Below the pieces are notes generated by a model. The model did no database searches and was not told where the DNA came from. It saw only the letters and a program-made list of their open reading frames with translations. 64,000 bases of DNA from an uncultured Crocinitomix sp. (GTDB taxonomy: Bacteria; Bacteroidota; Bacteroidia; Flavobacteriales_D; Crocinitomicaceae). Below are positions 10,243 to 21,500 of the stretch, in pieces. The position numbers were made by a program, and so were the translations under genes. The stretch covers positions 1 to 64,000 of the forward strand of contig CAJQHR010000018.1 in NCBI GenBank assembly GCA_905478225.1. Reading direction: 5' to 3'. The stretch's first letter is position 1. The number at the start of each line of letters is the position of its first letter.

Positions 10243-12102
10243 TTAATTGTATTGATTTGGAAAATCTCTTTCAAGATGATAAAGATAACACTTTCCATTT
10301 CTTATAGAAAAGGATGTTTTATCAATGTTCCAGATGTGAAATTTTAATGTTTTTGCTCCTTCCGGAATCTGATGTATTAATGTGCCTTGTACAAGATTGT
10401 TTTCAGTTCCGTCCCAATGTTTACGAATCCAGTCAAGCGGGACATAATCTGAGTATAAAGAAGTTCCATCTACATCATTCACTGTAACGGCCAACCAAGA
10501 AATAAAAGGGTTTTCAATGGCTTCAAAAGTTAATTCGGCACCAATGTATAGGGTTTGGCCTTCAAGGCTGTCTACCTCCATTTCCAGGATGTTATGATAT
10601 TCATCCGAAATAAAACCGTTGGTTACTTTTGCATCTGCAGAAAATACCAGCGGCTTTTTTAGTTTGTTACGGCGCTCAAATAAAGTGAGATTGGTAGCGG
10701 GATCACTTATAACGGGATCATAATAATCGAATAGGGTGGAATCGTCTATTTTTCCATCTCGCACAATTTGGAAATCGGCGTCAAAGGCAATGTGAAAATT
10801 CGTATGAATTTTGCCTTGTGTACCGCCATTTCTATTGTTTAAATAATACCAACAAAACTCCTGTGTTTTATAGCCACCAACAGAAATGGGAAATTTGAAA
10901 TCATTTTCTGCATTGGCAATATAATCGTAGATAGGATAGGGTGTTCGCTCTTCTGATGAGAATGTAGATCCAGTTGGAGTGGCATGAAATAGAAAAAGGA
11001 TTGGAAAATAGAAGAGTGGAATTCCGACGAGCGCAATTTTGGCATTTTTTGAGCTTAGATCATCCAAAATAAATGCCAAACTAGCCATGAACAAGAAAAA
11101 GAGGTGAATTGCAATGCGATCTTCTGGAAAATTAACTTCCATTTTATGAAATAGAAACAGGATGCAAGCAATATTGGCAATTAACAATGTTGGGAAAAAA
11201 CTGGCGTTATCAAGTGTGCTGTAAAGTGTTTTCTTTTGGATGAGTTTTATGAGGACATAGAGGGCAAATCCAATAAGCAATACCGTTAAAACAACAGCAA
11301 TTGGGGTGTTGTAAAAACCCATAAATACTTGGCTTAGGGATCTGACAGTCACTTCATAAAAGCCGTCGCCAACTCCATAATAAAAAGCCCCACGCTCTTT
11401 AAAAGCAAAGGATAATTTCACGAGTATTAGAAAAGGAAGGCCAGTAAAAAAAAGTAAAGCGCCATTTATAAGCAAGACTTTTTTATTGTCAGTGAAATTT
11501 TGCTTCAATTGAAACAAGCACATGAATCCAAAAATTAAAACGGCAGGTATAATCAATGTGAGGTTTGCGGCAGTTGCGAGAAAAAGAAACAATGGAACGA
11601 GCAACATATGTTTACGCAACCCCGTTTCTTTTAACCGAATAAATTGAAAAATGGCCAATACAAAAAATGCAATTGACATTCCGTAGCCACGACACTCTCC
11701 AAAATATTCAAATAAATAATGTGAAGCTACAAGTGCTAATAATAATCCCCACCGGAGGATTTTTTTATTCAATCGCCCCGCAATTTGAAAAACGCCATAA
11801 AAGAATAGGGCATAGGTGAGCACGTTAGGCAAACGTAAAGCTAGTGGTGACGAGCCAAAAACATGATAGGAGAAATTAGCCAACATGGAATTGAGTACGT
11901 GATTATTCGCATCCCAATGCGCGCCGGGGGGCATATAATTGTCTGATTGTATGTAATAGAAAAAGGTGGCAATTTCGTCGTGTAAAACAGGCACATAAAC
12001 CGCCCTAACAAATAGAAATCCCCACAGTAAAATAAACAGAAAAAGAATGATTCGTTTTTCAGTTCCGCTATATTGAAGATATTTTTGTGCCAATGAGTTC
12101 AC
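10243..12102 (-). CDS. polytopic membrane protein, putative GT-C/GT39-type glycosyltransferase
   Basis: 619 aa; multiple TM segments, N-terminal 'VPVLHDEIATFFYYIQSDN' (acidic first loop like GT-C enzymes), C-terminal soluble domain. Confidence 0.6.
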   Translation of the reverse strand: MNSLAQKYLQYSGTEKRIILFLFILLWGFLFVRAVYVPVLHDEIATFFYYIQSDNYMPPGAHWDANNHVLNSMLANFSYHVFGSSPLALRLPNVLTYALFFYGVFQIAGRLNKKILRWGLLLALVASHYLFEYFGECRGYGMSIAFFVLAIFQFIRLKETGLRKHMLLVPLFLFLATAANLTLIIPAVLIFGFMCLFQLKQNFTDNKKVLLINGALLFFTGLPFLILVKLSFAFKERGAFYYGVGDGFYEVTVRSLSQVFMGFYNTPIAVVLTVLLIGFALYVLIKLIQKKTLYSTLDNASFFPTLLIANIACILFLFHKMEVNFPEDRIAIHLFFLFMASLAFILDDLSSKNAKIALVGIPLFYFPILFLFHATPTGSTFSSEERTPYPIYDYIANAENDFKFPISVGGYKTQEFCWYYLNNRNGGTQGKIHTNFHIAFDADFQIVRDGKIDDSTLFDYYDPVISDPATNLTLFERRNKLKKPLVFSADAKVTNGFISDEYHNILEMEVDSLEGQTLYIGAELTFEAIENPFISWLAVTVNDVDGTSLYSDYVPLDWIRKHWDGTENNLVQGTLIHQIPEGAKTLKFHIWNIDKTSFSIRNGKCYLYHLERDFPNQYN

Positions 12103-12103
12103 T

Positions 12104-13915
12104 TTATTCTATCTGAATTTTTGGCTCGTATACTTCAAAATATAAATCCTTGACTTGAATTGCTGGACCATATTGCAACCAAACACGCACCGCTATTTCA
12201 TCTTCCATGGTTCGAATGTCTGGTGTCAAATATTCTTTAGTCAGGTTTACTTCGTCTGTTTCAAATTCCTCAACTGGCGTATTTCTCCAACTGTATGTGC
12301 GTTCATGATAAAGCATGCAAATGGAAAGATGCGCTGCAAAGGCGACTTCCTCATAGCGCTCCAATTCTTCGGTGCGTTCAATAGTGGCATAAGCTCTAAT
12401 CCATAAATGGTCTTTTTCTGAAAAGGAATTGTAGGGTAATTTGACCAACGGTGTTTGTGGGGTTTCCACGTTCAAAAGCATAGGCAATTCAAATTCTGGT
12501 CGAATCGTTTGAATTAAATTATAGTCCTCCGGGTTTTTAAATTCGGTCAATTCTCTATTGATCAACAGCAATTCTTTTTGTTCGGGCGTGGGGGGTGTCG
12601 TTTGTCCAAATACTGAGAAATAATAAGACTTGGTCATATTGGATTGATGAAGAATAGCATGTCGAATTTGATAGGTTTGAAATAAATTTAAAACCACACA
12701 TAAACTCACGAACACACCAATGATTATTTTTTTGCAGTTCGCCAACCCCATCAATCCAAACCCAATTATTAAAATGTAGATAGGGTATGAATGCTCAAGT
12801 GCACGTTGAGAAAAACTGCCAGCATACCACCAAACAGTCCAACATGAAATGACGTATAAATTAATTAGAGTAAACGCCAAGGTTCCAAAAAATAGCGCTT
12901 TTTGTCTTTTATAAACACCGATAAAACCAAGTACCAGCAGAGCCATGACTGGTGTATAAACTAGCCACCCTTTTCTGAAGCTGAAAAGTACTTCCATTAT
13001 GTGAGGGCGGTTTAAGTCTAGGGCCTCACCATTGTGAACGTATGAGTAAAAGAAGAGCTGACCTGTAGCGTAATTCCAATAAAATAGTTGAATGGTACCC
13101 ACTAGTATCATGCAAACAATTGCCACCCAATAATAATGTGTTTTAAAGACTTCTAAAAATCTTTCGACTAAGGTCTTCCATGAGGTTACACCATAGATCA
13201 ACGGTATAAGTGCAGCAACTAATTCCGTTGGACGGATTAGGGCTAGAAAACCAAGACTAAGCCCAATGAGAAACGCGAATTTAATGGATTTGTTATCGTG
13301 GAATTTTATGGTGAAGTAAATGAGCGCGGTGTAGAGCGTAAACAAAGAAACATGAGAGAGTCCTGTACACATAGCGTTCATGTGTAAATAGTTGGTGCCT
13401 AAAACCAAAATTGCCAACAACAGAATAGTTAATTTTTCACTGAAAAAGTGAAGGCAAATTTTCCGTAAAAACACAAGACCTAAGAAGCTATAAAAGAGGC
13501 TCCCGATTATCGCCGAAATTTGATAGGGAGTTGAAAATCCATCTTGAGCGTAGCCCATCCACCCGGCATATAAGTGCCCGAAATAAATAAATGGACCATG
13601 AAGAATCGCCCAACCTGATGTATATTTTGTGATATATCCGCCTCCATTTTCTGGACTCAGTGGGATAAACTGATAAAGACTAGTTGTATTCTCATAAGTA
13701 CCCATAATGCCCTCGTAGAACTGAAGGTCAGGAATGAGTAAATCACCATCTGTGAAAAGTTCGGCTAAATACACATGATAGCCCATGGTGTCCCATGCCA
13801 GTGGATTTGGAATACCAAAATCAAATTTTAAATAAATGATATAGGCAAATAACGCCAAAAGCACATACCATGATGCGCTTTTGTAAGGAAATAAGCTGGA
13901 AATAAGCTTTTTCAT
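12104..13915 (-). CDS. polytopic membrane protein, putative glycosyltransferase
   Basis: 603 aa, multiple TM segments, N-terminal loop 'NPLAWDTMGYHVYLAELF'. Confidence 0.6.
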   Translation of the reverse strand: MKKLISSLFPYKSASWYVLLALFAYIIYLKFDFGIPNPLAWDTMGYHVYLAELFTDGDLLIPDLQFYEGIMGTYENTTSLYQFIPLSPENGGGYITKYTSGWAILHGPFIYFGHLYAGWMGYAQDGFSTPYQISAIIGSLFYSFLGLVFLRKICLHFFSEKLTILLLAILVLGTNYLHMNAMCTGLSHVSLFTLYTALIYFTIKFHDNKSIKFAFLIGLSLGFLALIRPTELVAALIPLIYGVTSWKTLVERFLEVFKTHYYWVAIVCMILVGTIQLFYWNYATGQLFFYSYVHNGEALDLNRPHIMEVLFSFRKGWLVYTPVMALLVLGFIGVYKRQKALFFGTLAFTLINLYVISCWTVWWYAGSFSQRALEHSYPIYILIIGFGLMGLANCKKIIIGVFVSLCVVLNLFQTYQIRHAILHQSNMTKSYYFSVFGQTTPPTPEQKELLLINRELTEFKNPEDYNLIQTIRPEFELPMLLNVETPQTPLVKLPYNSFSEKDHLWIRAYATIERTEELERYEEVAFAAHLSICMLYHERTYSWRNTPVEEFETDEVNLTKEYLTPDIRTMEDEIAVRVWLQYGPAIQVKDLYFEVYEPKIQIE

Positions 13916-13939
13916 TTCGTTTATAAAATCAAAAACTGA

Positions 13940-14638
13940 TTAATCTTTTTGACGTACGGTGCGTTGTTCAATGCGTTTTTCAAATTTTTCTCCTTTAAAA
14001 ACACGCTGAACAAAAATACCTGGCGTGTGGATAAAGTTTGGATCTAATTCTCCGGCTAGTACGATTTCTTCAACTTCAGCAATCGTAATTTTACCCGCCA
14101 TTGCCATCATTGGATTAAAATTTCTTGCGGTAGCTTTAAATATTAAATTTCCCGCAGTATCAGCTTTCCAAGCTTTTACAATGGCAAAATCTGCTTCCAA
14201 TGCTGATTCTAGAATATGGGGTTTTCCATTAAAATCCTTCACATCTTTTCCTTCAGCTACCTCAGTTCCAAAACCCGCTGGCGTATAAAATGCTGGAATT
14301 CCAGCTCCACCCGCTCTGCAGCGCTCAGCTAATGATCCTTGTGGAATCAAATCTACTTCCAATTCACCACTTAACATTTGGCGTTCGAACTCATCATTTT
14401 CACCAACATACGAGGAAATCATTTTTTTGATTTGCTTTTTTTGTAAAAGCAATCCTAATCCAAAATCATCTACCCCTGCATTATTTGAAATACAAGTTAA
14501 GTTTTTTACCCCTAGTTCAACTAATTTTCCAATGCTGTTTTCTGGAATTCCACATAGTCCAAAACCACCCAACATGATTGTCATGTCATCTGTAATTCCA
14601 ACTAATGCCTCGTTAACGTCTTTAACTACTTTGTTCAT
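13940..14638 (-). CDS. scoA: 3-oxoacid/succinyl-CoA transferase subunit A
   Basis: [54 protein letters not shown]. Confidence 0.92.
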   Translation of the reverse strand: MNKVVKDVNEALVGITDDMTIMLGGFGLCGIPENSIGKLVELGVKNLTCISNNAGVDDFGLGLLLQKKQIKKMISSYVGENDEFERQMLSGELEVDLIPQGSLAERCRAGGAGIPAFYTPAGFGTEVAEGKDVKDFNGKPHILESALEADFAIVKAWKADTAGNLIFKATARNFNPMMAMAGKITIAEVEEIVLAGELDPNFIHTPGIFVQRVFKGEKFEKRIEQRTVRQKD

Positions 14639-14647
14639 CTTTTCTTC

Positions 14648-17068
14648 TTATAATTCTGGTCCGCCATCTTCAATTGAGCAATTAAAAATGGTTCGATCAT
14701 AATTTGGTGGTCCTTCGAAATCCTTTTTTGAAATATCTATCGACGCATCTTTGTAAACGCGCTGCATATAATAACCATAAATTGGCAGTGCCATTCGCGC
14801 ACCTTGTCCCCAAGGGTAACTTCTAAAGTGAATATCTCTGTCATCCGCTCCAACCCAAACACCCGTAACTAATTCAGGAGTAAGCCCCATAAACCAACCA
14901 TCAGATGCTCCGTTCGTTGTACCGGTTTTACCTGCTGTTGGATATTTAATTCCTCCCCACGGTCGGCTACTTCTTAAACTACTACTGGTAGCATAAACAC
15001 GATTGCCTTGATGTACATTTCCAGCGCCATTAACAGCTCCCTTCATCATGTTAATCATAGTGAACGCCAATTCTTCACTCATGGCTTCTCGAATATCATA
15101 CTCTAAATCTACGATCACACTGCCATTTCTATCTTCAACCCGCATAATATAGATTGGACGAATATATACTCCTTTATTGGCAAAAGTACTTTGGGCACCT
15201 ACCATATTATAAAGCGAAATATCCATTGGTCCAAGACACATAGAAGGCACAACATCTTCTGTACGCAGGGCGATTCCAACATTTCTTAACACCTTATCTA
15301 TAGTTGCTGGTCCAGCGGATGCTCCCATGTCTTTCATTATAGCGACAGTAATATTATTTAGGGACCCCGCTAAACCACATTTTGTTGGAATTGGTGCACC
15401 CGTATTTTTTGTTCCTGTTGCAGGACACCACGATTTATCACGTGTTGGACTAACAGGGACGTCAATACAATAATTCATGTCAATGTATGTTTTGCATGGC
15501 GTAATTGTTCCTAAACTCAATGCAGCCGCATATACAAATGGTTTAATCGTTGAACCTACTTGGCGTCTTGATTGCTTTACGTGGTCAAACGCAAAGTGAT
15601 TGAAGTCCGGTCCACCAACCCATGCTTTTATAAAGCCCGTTTTTGGATCCATAGACATAACGCCCGCTTGTAAAATTCCTTTGTAGTATTTAATGGAGTC
15701 TAAAGGTGAAATGATAGTGTCAAAATCTCCCTTGTAAGAGAAAACTTTCATTTTAATTGGCGAATTAAATGAAGCCTCTATTTCAGCATCAGTGGCTCCA
15801 TTAGCTGCCATTTTTTTGTAACGATCTGAGTTTTTAGTGGCTTGATTTAGAATTTGGGCAATTCGTTCGTCTTTTACTTCATTGCCAAATGGTGGACGTT
15901 TGTTTCGCGCATTATTTTTATCAAATTCATACTGCAACGTAGTTTCCATATGCTCTTGCACCGCTTCTTCAGCATATACTTGCATGCGCGAATCGATTGT
16001 CGTATAAATTCGCAATCCATCCTTATATATATTGTAAGGAGCGCCATCTGCTTTTTGATAAACGTATGATCCGTTATCGTTTGTTTCTTTGAATTTTTTG
16101 GTGAGTTCTTTTCTTAAAATTTCTCTAAAGTGTGGTGCTAATCCCTCTTTATGATCAACAATTTGGTAATCAACCGCAATAGGTAAAGCACAAAGTGAAT
16201 CATATTGAGCACGGTTTAACGTTACTGAGAGGGCTTCATTTCCTGCATCACTATTTACTAACCATTGAAAGAGTACTTGATTTCTTCGAGAGTATGCTCT
16301 TGTACTATCCAATTCAAATTGTGCAAGGCCTGCTTCATCATCTGAATAATCCTTGTATTGAAATTTTAACGGATTATACATGCCAGGGTTTTTACACATT
16401 CCGACAAGCATTGCTGCTTCTTCAATATTTAAACTACCGGGTGTCTTATTGAAATAAACTTGCGACGCGGATGAAATTCCAACTGCATTATATAGGAAGT
16501 CAAAATTATTCAAATACATGGTGATAATCTCTTCCTTCGTGTAGTGTTTCTCAAGTCGCACTGCCAAGATGTTTTCACCGAATTTTTGTTCTAATCGGTC
16601 CCATTTGTCACGAGCAACTCCTCCTCCGATACTGTCACTAGCGGTGTACAATAATTTAGCCAGCTGCTGTGAAATCGTACTTGCACCTCCACCGTCTTTG
16701 CCAAGTGAAGCTAACACAACGGCACGTCCTAGTCCATATCCATCTACTCCGGCATGGTTATAAAAACGTTGATCTTCAGTAGCAATTAAGGCAGAAATAA
16801 CAAATGGTGAAATCTTATTGTAAGGAACACTTTTACGGTTGACACTCCAAAAACGTCCCATTTCTTGTCCGTCAGAAGTGTAAATAATTGATGCCTGCTT
16901 GTCTGGCGGATTCGCAAGGTCTTCATGAGAAGGGATATTAGGTCTTGCTTCGCTGAGCATGTATAATATTCCAAACAATGGCAGAAATGCTCCAATCCAA
17001 ACAATGATTAGAATTATTCGCCTTGTGCGTTTTGATAGTTTTTTCTTGGCTTCTTGCTCCTTTTTCAT
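14648..17068 (-). CDS. penicillin-binding protein 1A (transglycosylase/transpeptidase)
   Basis: GT51 motifs (ATEDQRFYNHAGVD, GGASTISQQLAKLLY), transpeptidase SRRQVGSTIKPFVYAAAL, KTGTTN. ATG at 17066-17068 preferred over the track start 17155. Confidence 0.95.
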   Translation of the reverse strand: MKKEQEAKKKLSKRTRRIILIIVWIGAFLPLFGILYMLSEARPNIPSHEDLANPPDKQASIIYTSDGQEMGRFWSVNRKSVPYNKISPFVISALIATEDQRFYNHAGVDGYGLGRAVVLASLGKDGGGASTISQQLAKLLYTASDSIGGGVARDKWDRLEQKFGENILAVRLEKHYTKEEIITMYLNNFDFLYNAVGISSASQVYFNKTPGSLNIEEAAMLVGMCKNPGMYNPLKFQYKDYSDDEAGLAQFELDSTRAYSRRNQVLFQWLVNSDAGNEALSVTLNRAQYDSLCALPIAVDYQIVDHKEGLAPHFREILRKELTKKFKETNDNGSYVYQKADGAPYNIYKDGLRIYTTIDSRMQVYAEEAVQEHMETTLQYEFDKNNARNKRPPFGNEVKDERIAQILNQATKNSDRYKKMAANGATDAEIEASFNSPIKMKVFSYKGDFDTIISPLDSIKYYKGILQAGVMSMDPKTGFIKAWVGGPDFNHFAFDHVKQSRRQVGSTIKPFVYAAALSLGTITPCKTYIDMNYCIDVPVSPTRDKSWCPATGTKNTGAPIPTKCGLAGSLNNITVAIMKDMGASAGPATIDKVLRNVGIALRTEDVVPSMCLGPMDISLYNMVGAQSTFANKGVYIRPIYIMRVEDRNGSVIVDLEYDIREAMSEELAFTMINMMKGAVNGAGNVHQGNRVYATSSSLRSSRPWGGIKYPTAGKTGTTNGASDGWFMGLTPELVTGVWVGADDRDIHFRSYPWGQGARMALPIYGYYMQRVYKDASIDISKKDFEGPPNYDRTIFNCSIEDGGPEL

Positions 17069-17332
17069 AACATATTTCCCAACGGGTAAAATTAAGAAAT
17101 TTACCCTCAAATGAAAGAAATCGAGACGGATTATCCGTAAAAATTTATTATCCACTTGGGATATGGCGTGGATAAGTTGCGCCTGAACTATTATTCGATT
17201 AACGAGAATGATCGTCTAGAATCAGGTTTATTAAGAATTAACTGTGTAAACTGGAAGTTTTTTGGGTGAAAATGCGTTGTTTGTTTCCTTAGTTTTGAGG
17301 TTTAATCCTATAGATTATCAAAAAGTTAGAAT

Positions 17333-18460
17333 ATGCAAGATTCCCTAAATCCAAGTGTTAATGCACCATTAATTGATGAAGTAATTTCAAATGAGTCTTT
17401 AAGTTTTTTTGATAAACTCTATTATGGAAACACAATTGAACAATACCTAATTGCATTTGGAATTATTTTGGCAGCAATTATTGGGGGCAAGATTTTGTAT
17501 TGGATCTCAAAAAAATTCATCTCTAAATTAACCGCTCGCACAAAGTCTAAACTGGATGACATTATTGCGGATAAACTGGAAGAACCAGTTGTATTTGGAA
17601 TTGTATTAGGTGTTTCTTGGTGGGCGCTAAGCACAAAGTTAAATTATTCTGATGGTGGCGCCTTTATGGGGCATGTTTTTGGCTTTTTGACAGTGATTAA
17701 TATTACCTGGATGATTGCACGGTTCTCGGATGCATTGATCGAGGAGTATATTGTGCCATTGACGGAAAAATCAGAGTCGGATTTAGACGATCAACTTTTA
17801 CCTATTTTTAGGAAAGGATTACGCATTATCATTTGGACATTGGGAATAATTGTTGGTTTAAATAATGCCGGGTATGATGTGGGAGCCGTAATAGCAGGAC
17901 TAGGAATTGGAGGTTTGGCATTTGCTTTGGCGGCGCAGGATACGATCAAAAATTTCTTTGGTGGTATTATGATTTTTGCCGATAAACCATTTGCCTTAGG
18001 TGATCGGATTCAAATTGGTGATATCGACGGGTGGGTGCGTGAAATTGGAATTAGAAGTACCCGTGTTGAAACACTTGCTGGGCGAATTGTGACGGTACCA
18101 AATTCCATGTTTTCTGATGATGCTGTTGAAAATGTAGATATTGAACCTACTCGAAAAGTGAAACTTGGTTTGGGTTTAACCTATGATACCACGGCTGATC
18201 AAATGGAAGGGGCACTTGCGCTTTTGAAGAAAATCGCTAACGATCATAAGGATATTATTGATGATGATATTTTTATGGGGTTCGATTCTTTTGGAGACTT
18301 TGCTTTGGGAATTACGTTCATTTATTTCATTCGAAAAGATGCTGATATTTTTGAAACACAAACGAAAATGAATTTGGCGATCTTACGACAGTTTGGCGAA
18401 CATAAATTAGATATGGCTTTCCCAACACAAACAGTATATCACCAATCATTAACGGCATAG
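17333..18460 (+). CDS. MscS-family mechanosensitive channel
   Basis: VIAGLGIGGLAFALAAQDTIKNFFGGIMIFADKPFALGDRIQIGDIDGWVREIGIRSTRVETLAGRIVTVPN. Confidence 0.95.
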   Translation: MQDSLNPSVNAPLIDEVISNESLSFFDKLYYGNTIEQYLIAFGIILAAIIGGKILYWISKKFISKLTARTKSKLDDIIADKLEEPVVFGIVLGVSWWALSTKLNYSDGGAFMGHVFGFLTVINITWMIARFSDALIEEYIVPLTEKSESDLDDQLLPIFRKGLRIIIWTLGIIVGLNNAGYDVGAVIAGLGIGGLAFALAAQDTIKNFFGGIMIFADKPFALGDRIQIGDIDGWVREIGIRSTRVETLAGRIVTVPNSMFSDDAVENVDIEPTRKVKLGLGLTYDTTADQMEGALALLKKIANDHKDIIDDDIFMGFDSFGDFALGITFIYFIRKDADIFETQTKMNLAILRQFGEHKLDMAFPTQTVYHQSLTA

Positions 18461-18569
18461 CCTTTTCGTTGGAGTCAAAAACTTTAAGCCAATAACACAA
18501 TAGTTTTTACGTTTAAAGCATGACAACAAATCAAGATTATTTAATTTAGCGTCATCATTTAATAATGGT

Positions 18570-21500
18570 TTGCAAGTGATTAAAAATTATCACATCTTAA
18601 AATCGATTAAAATTTGTCTCTCGGCTTTCTGCTTAGTCCTTATTTCATGCGGAACAGAAGTGGATGCTCTTGAGCATTCGCACGTTTATTATAACTGTGA
18701 TGCGGAGGAAAAAGTACAATTGGAAGATGGGAGTTGGGTTTTTGAAAGTGGTAATCTTCAGTTTAAAACAGCCGAAACGCAAAGTGCGGATTATGCTTTT
18801 ACTGGTGATTATTCCGTAAAACTTGATTCTGTCCACAAATACGGAATGACATTTGTTTTAACTGATATTAAGCAAGGAGAGTTTTTTAAAGCCTCTGTTT
18901 GGCAAAAAGAAACTGAAAACTATGGCGCCTTAGTGTGCTCCGTAACAGGTAATGCAAGTTTCACGCTCAGCTCAATCGAAAATGGTTTTTATGAACGCCA
19001 GGACGGATGGATGAAGCATATACTGCAATTTAAGGCCATTACAGATTTAGATTCAGCAACGTTTTTTCTTTTTGCGGGCGCTAATAATGAAGATTCTTAT
19101 TTTGATGATTTAGAAGTTGAGCGCTATCAAAACCGCCCCAATTTTGCTTCAGACGCGAATAATACACTGTCGATTCAGCTGCCAGATTCAAGTCAAACTA
19201 CCATTGATGAATATATTGGAAAGGTCATTAAAGAAGAAATTATTCGCGATAAGTATAAAAAATTCGTGGAAGGTAATATTATAGTTGAGGGTGATTCGAT
19301 TCCGATTGAAATCCGTTTAAAAGGAGATTGGATGGACCATTTGGTGAGTGGAAATGCTTCTTATCGAATAAAAAATGGAAGCGGAACAGCTTTTCAAGGA
19401 TTGCGAAGTTTTTCAATTCAGCACCCGAAAACGCGGAATTATATGCATGAATGGTTTATGCATAAGTTATGCGACGATCAGGATATTTTGACGACACGTT
19501 ATTCCTTTTTGTCTGTTAAATTGAACGAGCAATATCAAGGAACCTATGCTTTAGAGGAGCATTTTGACAAACAATTATTAGAGAGCCGTAACAGAAGAGA
19601 AGGGCCCATTTTAAAAATAGACGAAACGGCCTTTTGGGCTTTGGCAGTATTAGCCAGGGAGCAAGGTTTGGATCGAATCTCGGCGGCGTATTATGAATCA
19701 GCAATTGCCACATGTTTTAAAGTAAGCAGAACCACAAAATCAGAAGCTTTGTCCGGTCAATTTATGAACGGCGCTATTTTATTGAATCACTTTAAAGCAG
19801 GTTTTGAACATCCTGAATTAATTTTTGATATGGAGCGCATAGGAACGTATTATGCACTGATGGATTTAGGGAATATCCATCACAGTTTGGCTTGGCATAA
19901 TCGCCGTTTTTACTATAATCCAATCACTACTAAATTAGAGCATGTTGGCTTTGATATGATTCCTATGGTGGAACCTTACAACCCTTTATTTGCAACCACA
20001 GAATTTAATAAAGATCTTGACCAACAATCCGCTGAAGGCGGTTTGAATCATTTCTTATTCTTAAACGAAGACTTCCGGAAAGCGTATATTCAAAAACTAA
20101 CCGAAATATCGGCTGAAGCTTATCTCGACAGTACTTTTGCAGGATTGGCAACTGAAATTGAAGATAATGAAGCGCTATTAAATGCTGAAGTACCTGGTTA
20201 TCGTTTCGAACAAGCAGGCTATTATGAAAAAGCGAAAATCATTCGGTCGGAATTAAAAACTTTAGCCAGTCGTTGGGATGAATTTATGGCTGATGAAGCC
20301 AAGCAAAACGTTTCTTTTGAGGCTAAGTCTGATCATTATGACATAGGTGATCGTCCATTTTATTTAGAAGAAATCTCCCTGAATGCCTTTCGTTCAAAGA
20401 TTGATTCGGCTCATTTCCGAATCGATTTAGAGAATTATCATTTTGAAATGGCTGAGGTAATAGGGTATAGCATTAAGCAGAATAAGGACTCGATCATCTA
20501 TTTCGAATCATCTATTCAACTCGCTGGCTTTAAAGGGGGAAGTTATGTCGATACAGCAAGCATTGAGTTGGGTCAAAAGCCTTCACGTATCTTTTTCAAG
20601 CTCAATAACCTTCCTGAAATAATTCAGAAAAAGAAATTCATTAAATGGAAAAAACCAACAGGAGAACATCCGCGAATTACGTTACAAAGAGCGTTTTCTG
20701 AATCATCCAATTATTATTCAGTGGTAGATGGATTGGTAACCTTTAAGACAGGAAATTATCAAATTAATGAATTGGTGTACATTCCTAAGGGGTATGGTGT
20801 TAACTTCAATTCGGGAACAACCATTGATTTTATTGAAAAAGGTGGATTGATTCTGAATGGCACAACTCGAATGAAGGGTAGTGAAGAGGGGCTTGTGAGG
20901 TTTACCTCTTCAGATTCAAGTGGAATGGGAATAACAATTTTGCAAGCAGATTCAGTTGTCCTGCGCCATGTAATTGTTGAAAACATGAATACATTGAACC
21001 ATGAAGGTTGGGTGTTGAAAGGTGCTCTTAGCATTTATGAATCCGGAGTAGACATAGATGGTTTAACCATTAGTGGAAATAATTGTGAGGATGGCTTAAA
21101 CGTAATTCGATCTAATTTTAAGATTCAAAATTGTTTAATTGAGTTCACTAAAAGTGACGGATTTGATGCTGATTTCTGTACAGGAGTATTTTCAAATTCT
21201 ACTTTCCGTAATACTGGAAATGATTGTATCGATTTTTCTGGAAGTGTGGTCACTATTCATGATATTGAAATATATAATTCTGGCGACAAAGGCGTCTCAG
21301 CCGGGGAACGATCTACCCTCTTTTTAAAGAATATCTCAATCGACGGTGCGCTAACAGGTCTGGCCTCAAAAGACGATTCTCGTATTGACGGTGAAAACAT
21401 AACCGTTAAAAACGCCGAGGTAGGCTTGGCCGCTTTTCAAAAGAAACCAGAGTATGCGGGTTCAACAATGCTCTTAACTAATGTGCATTACCAATTCGTT

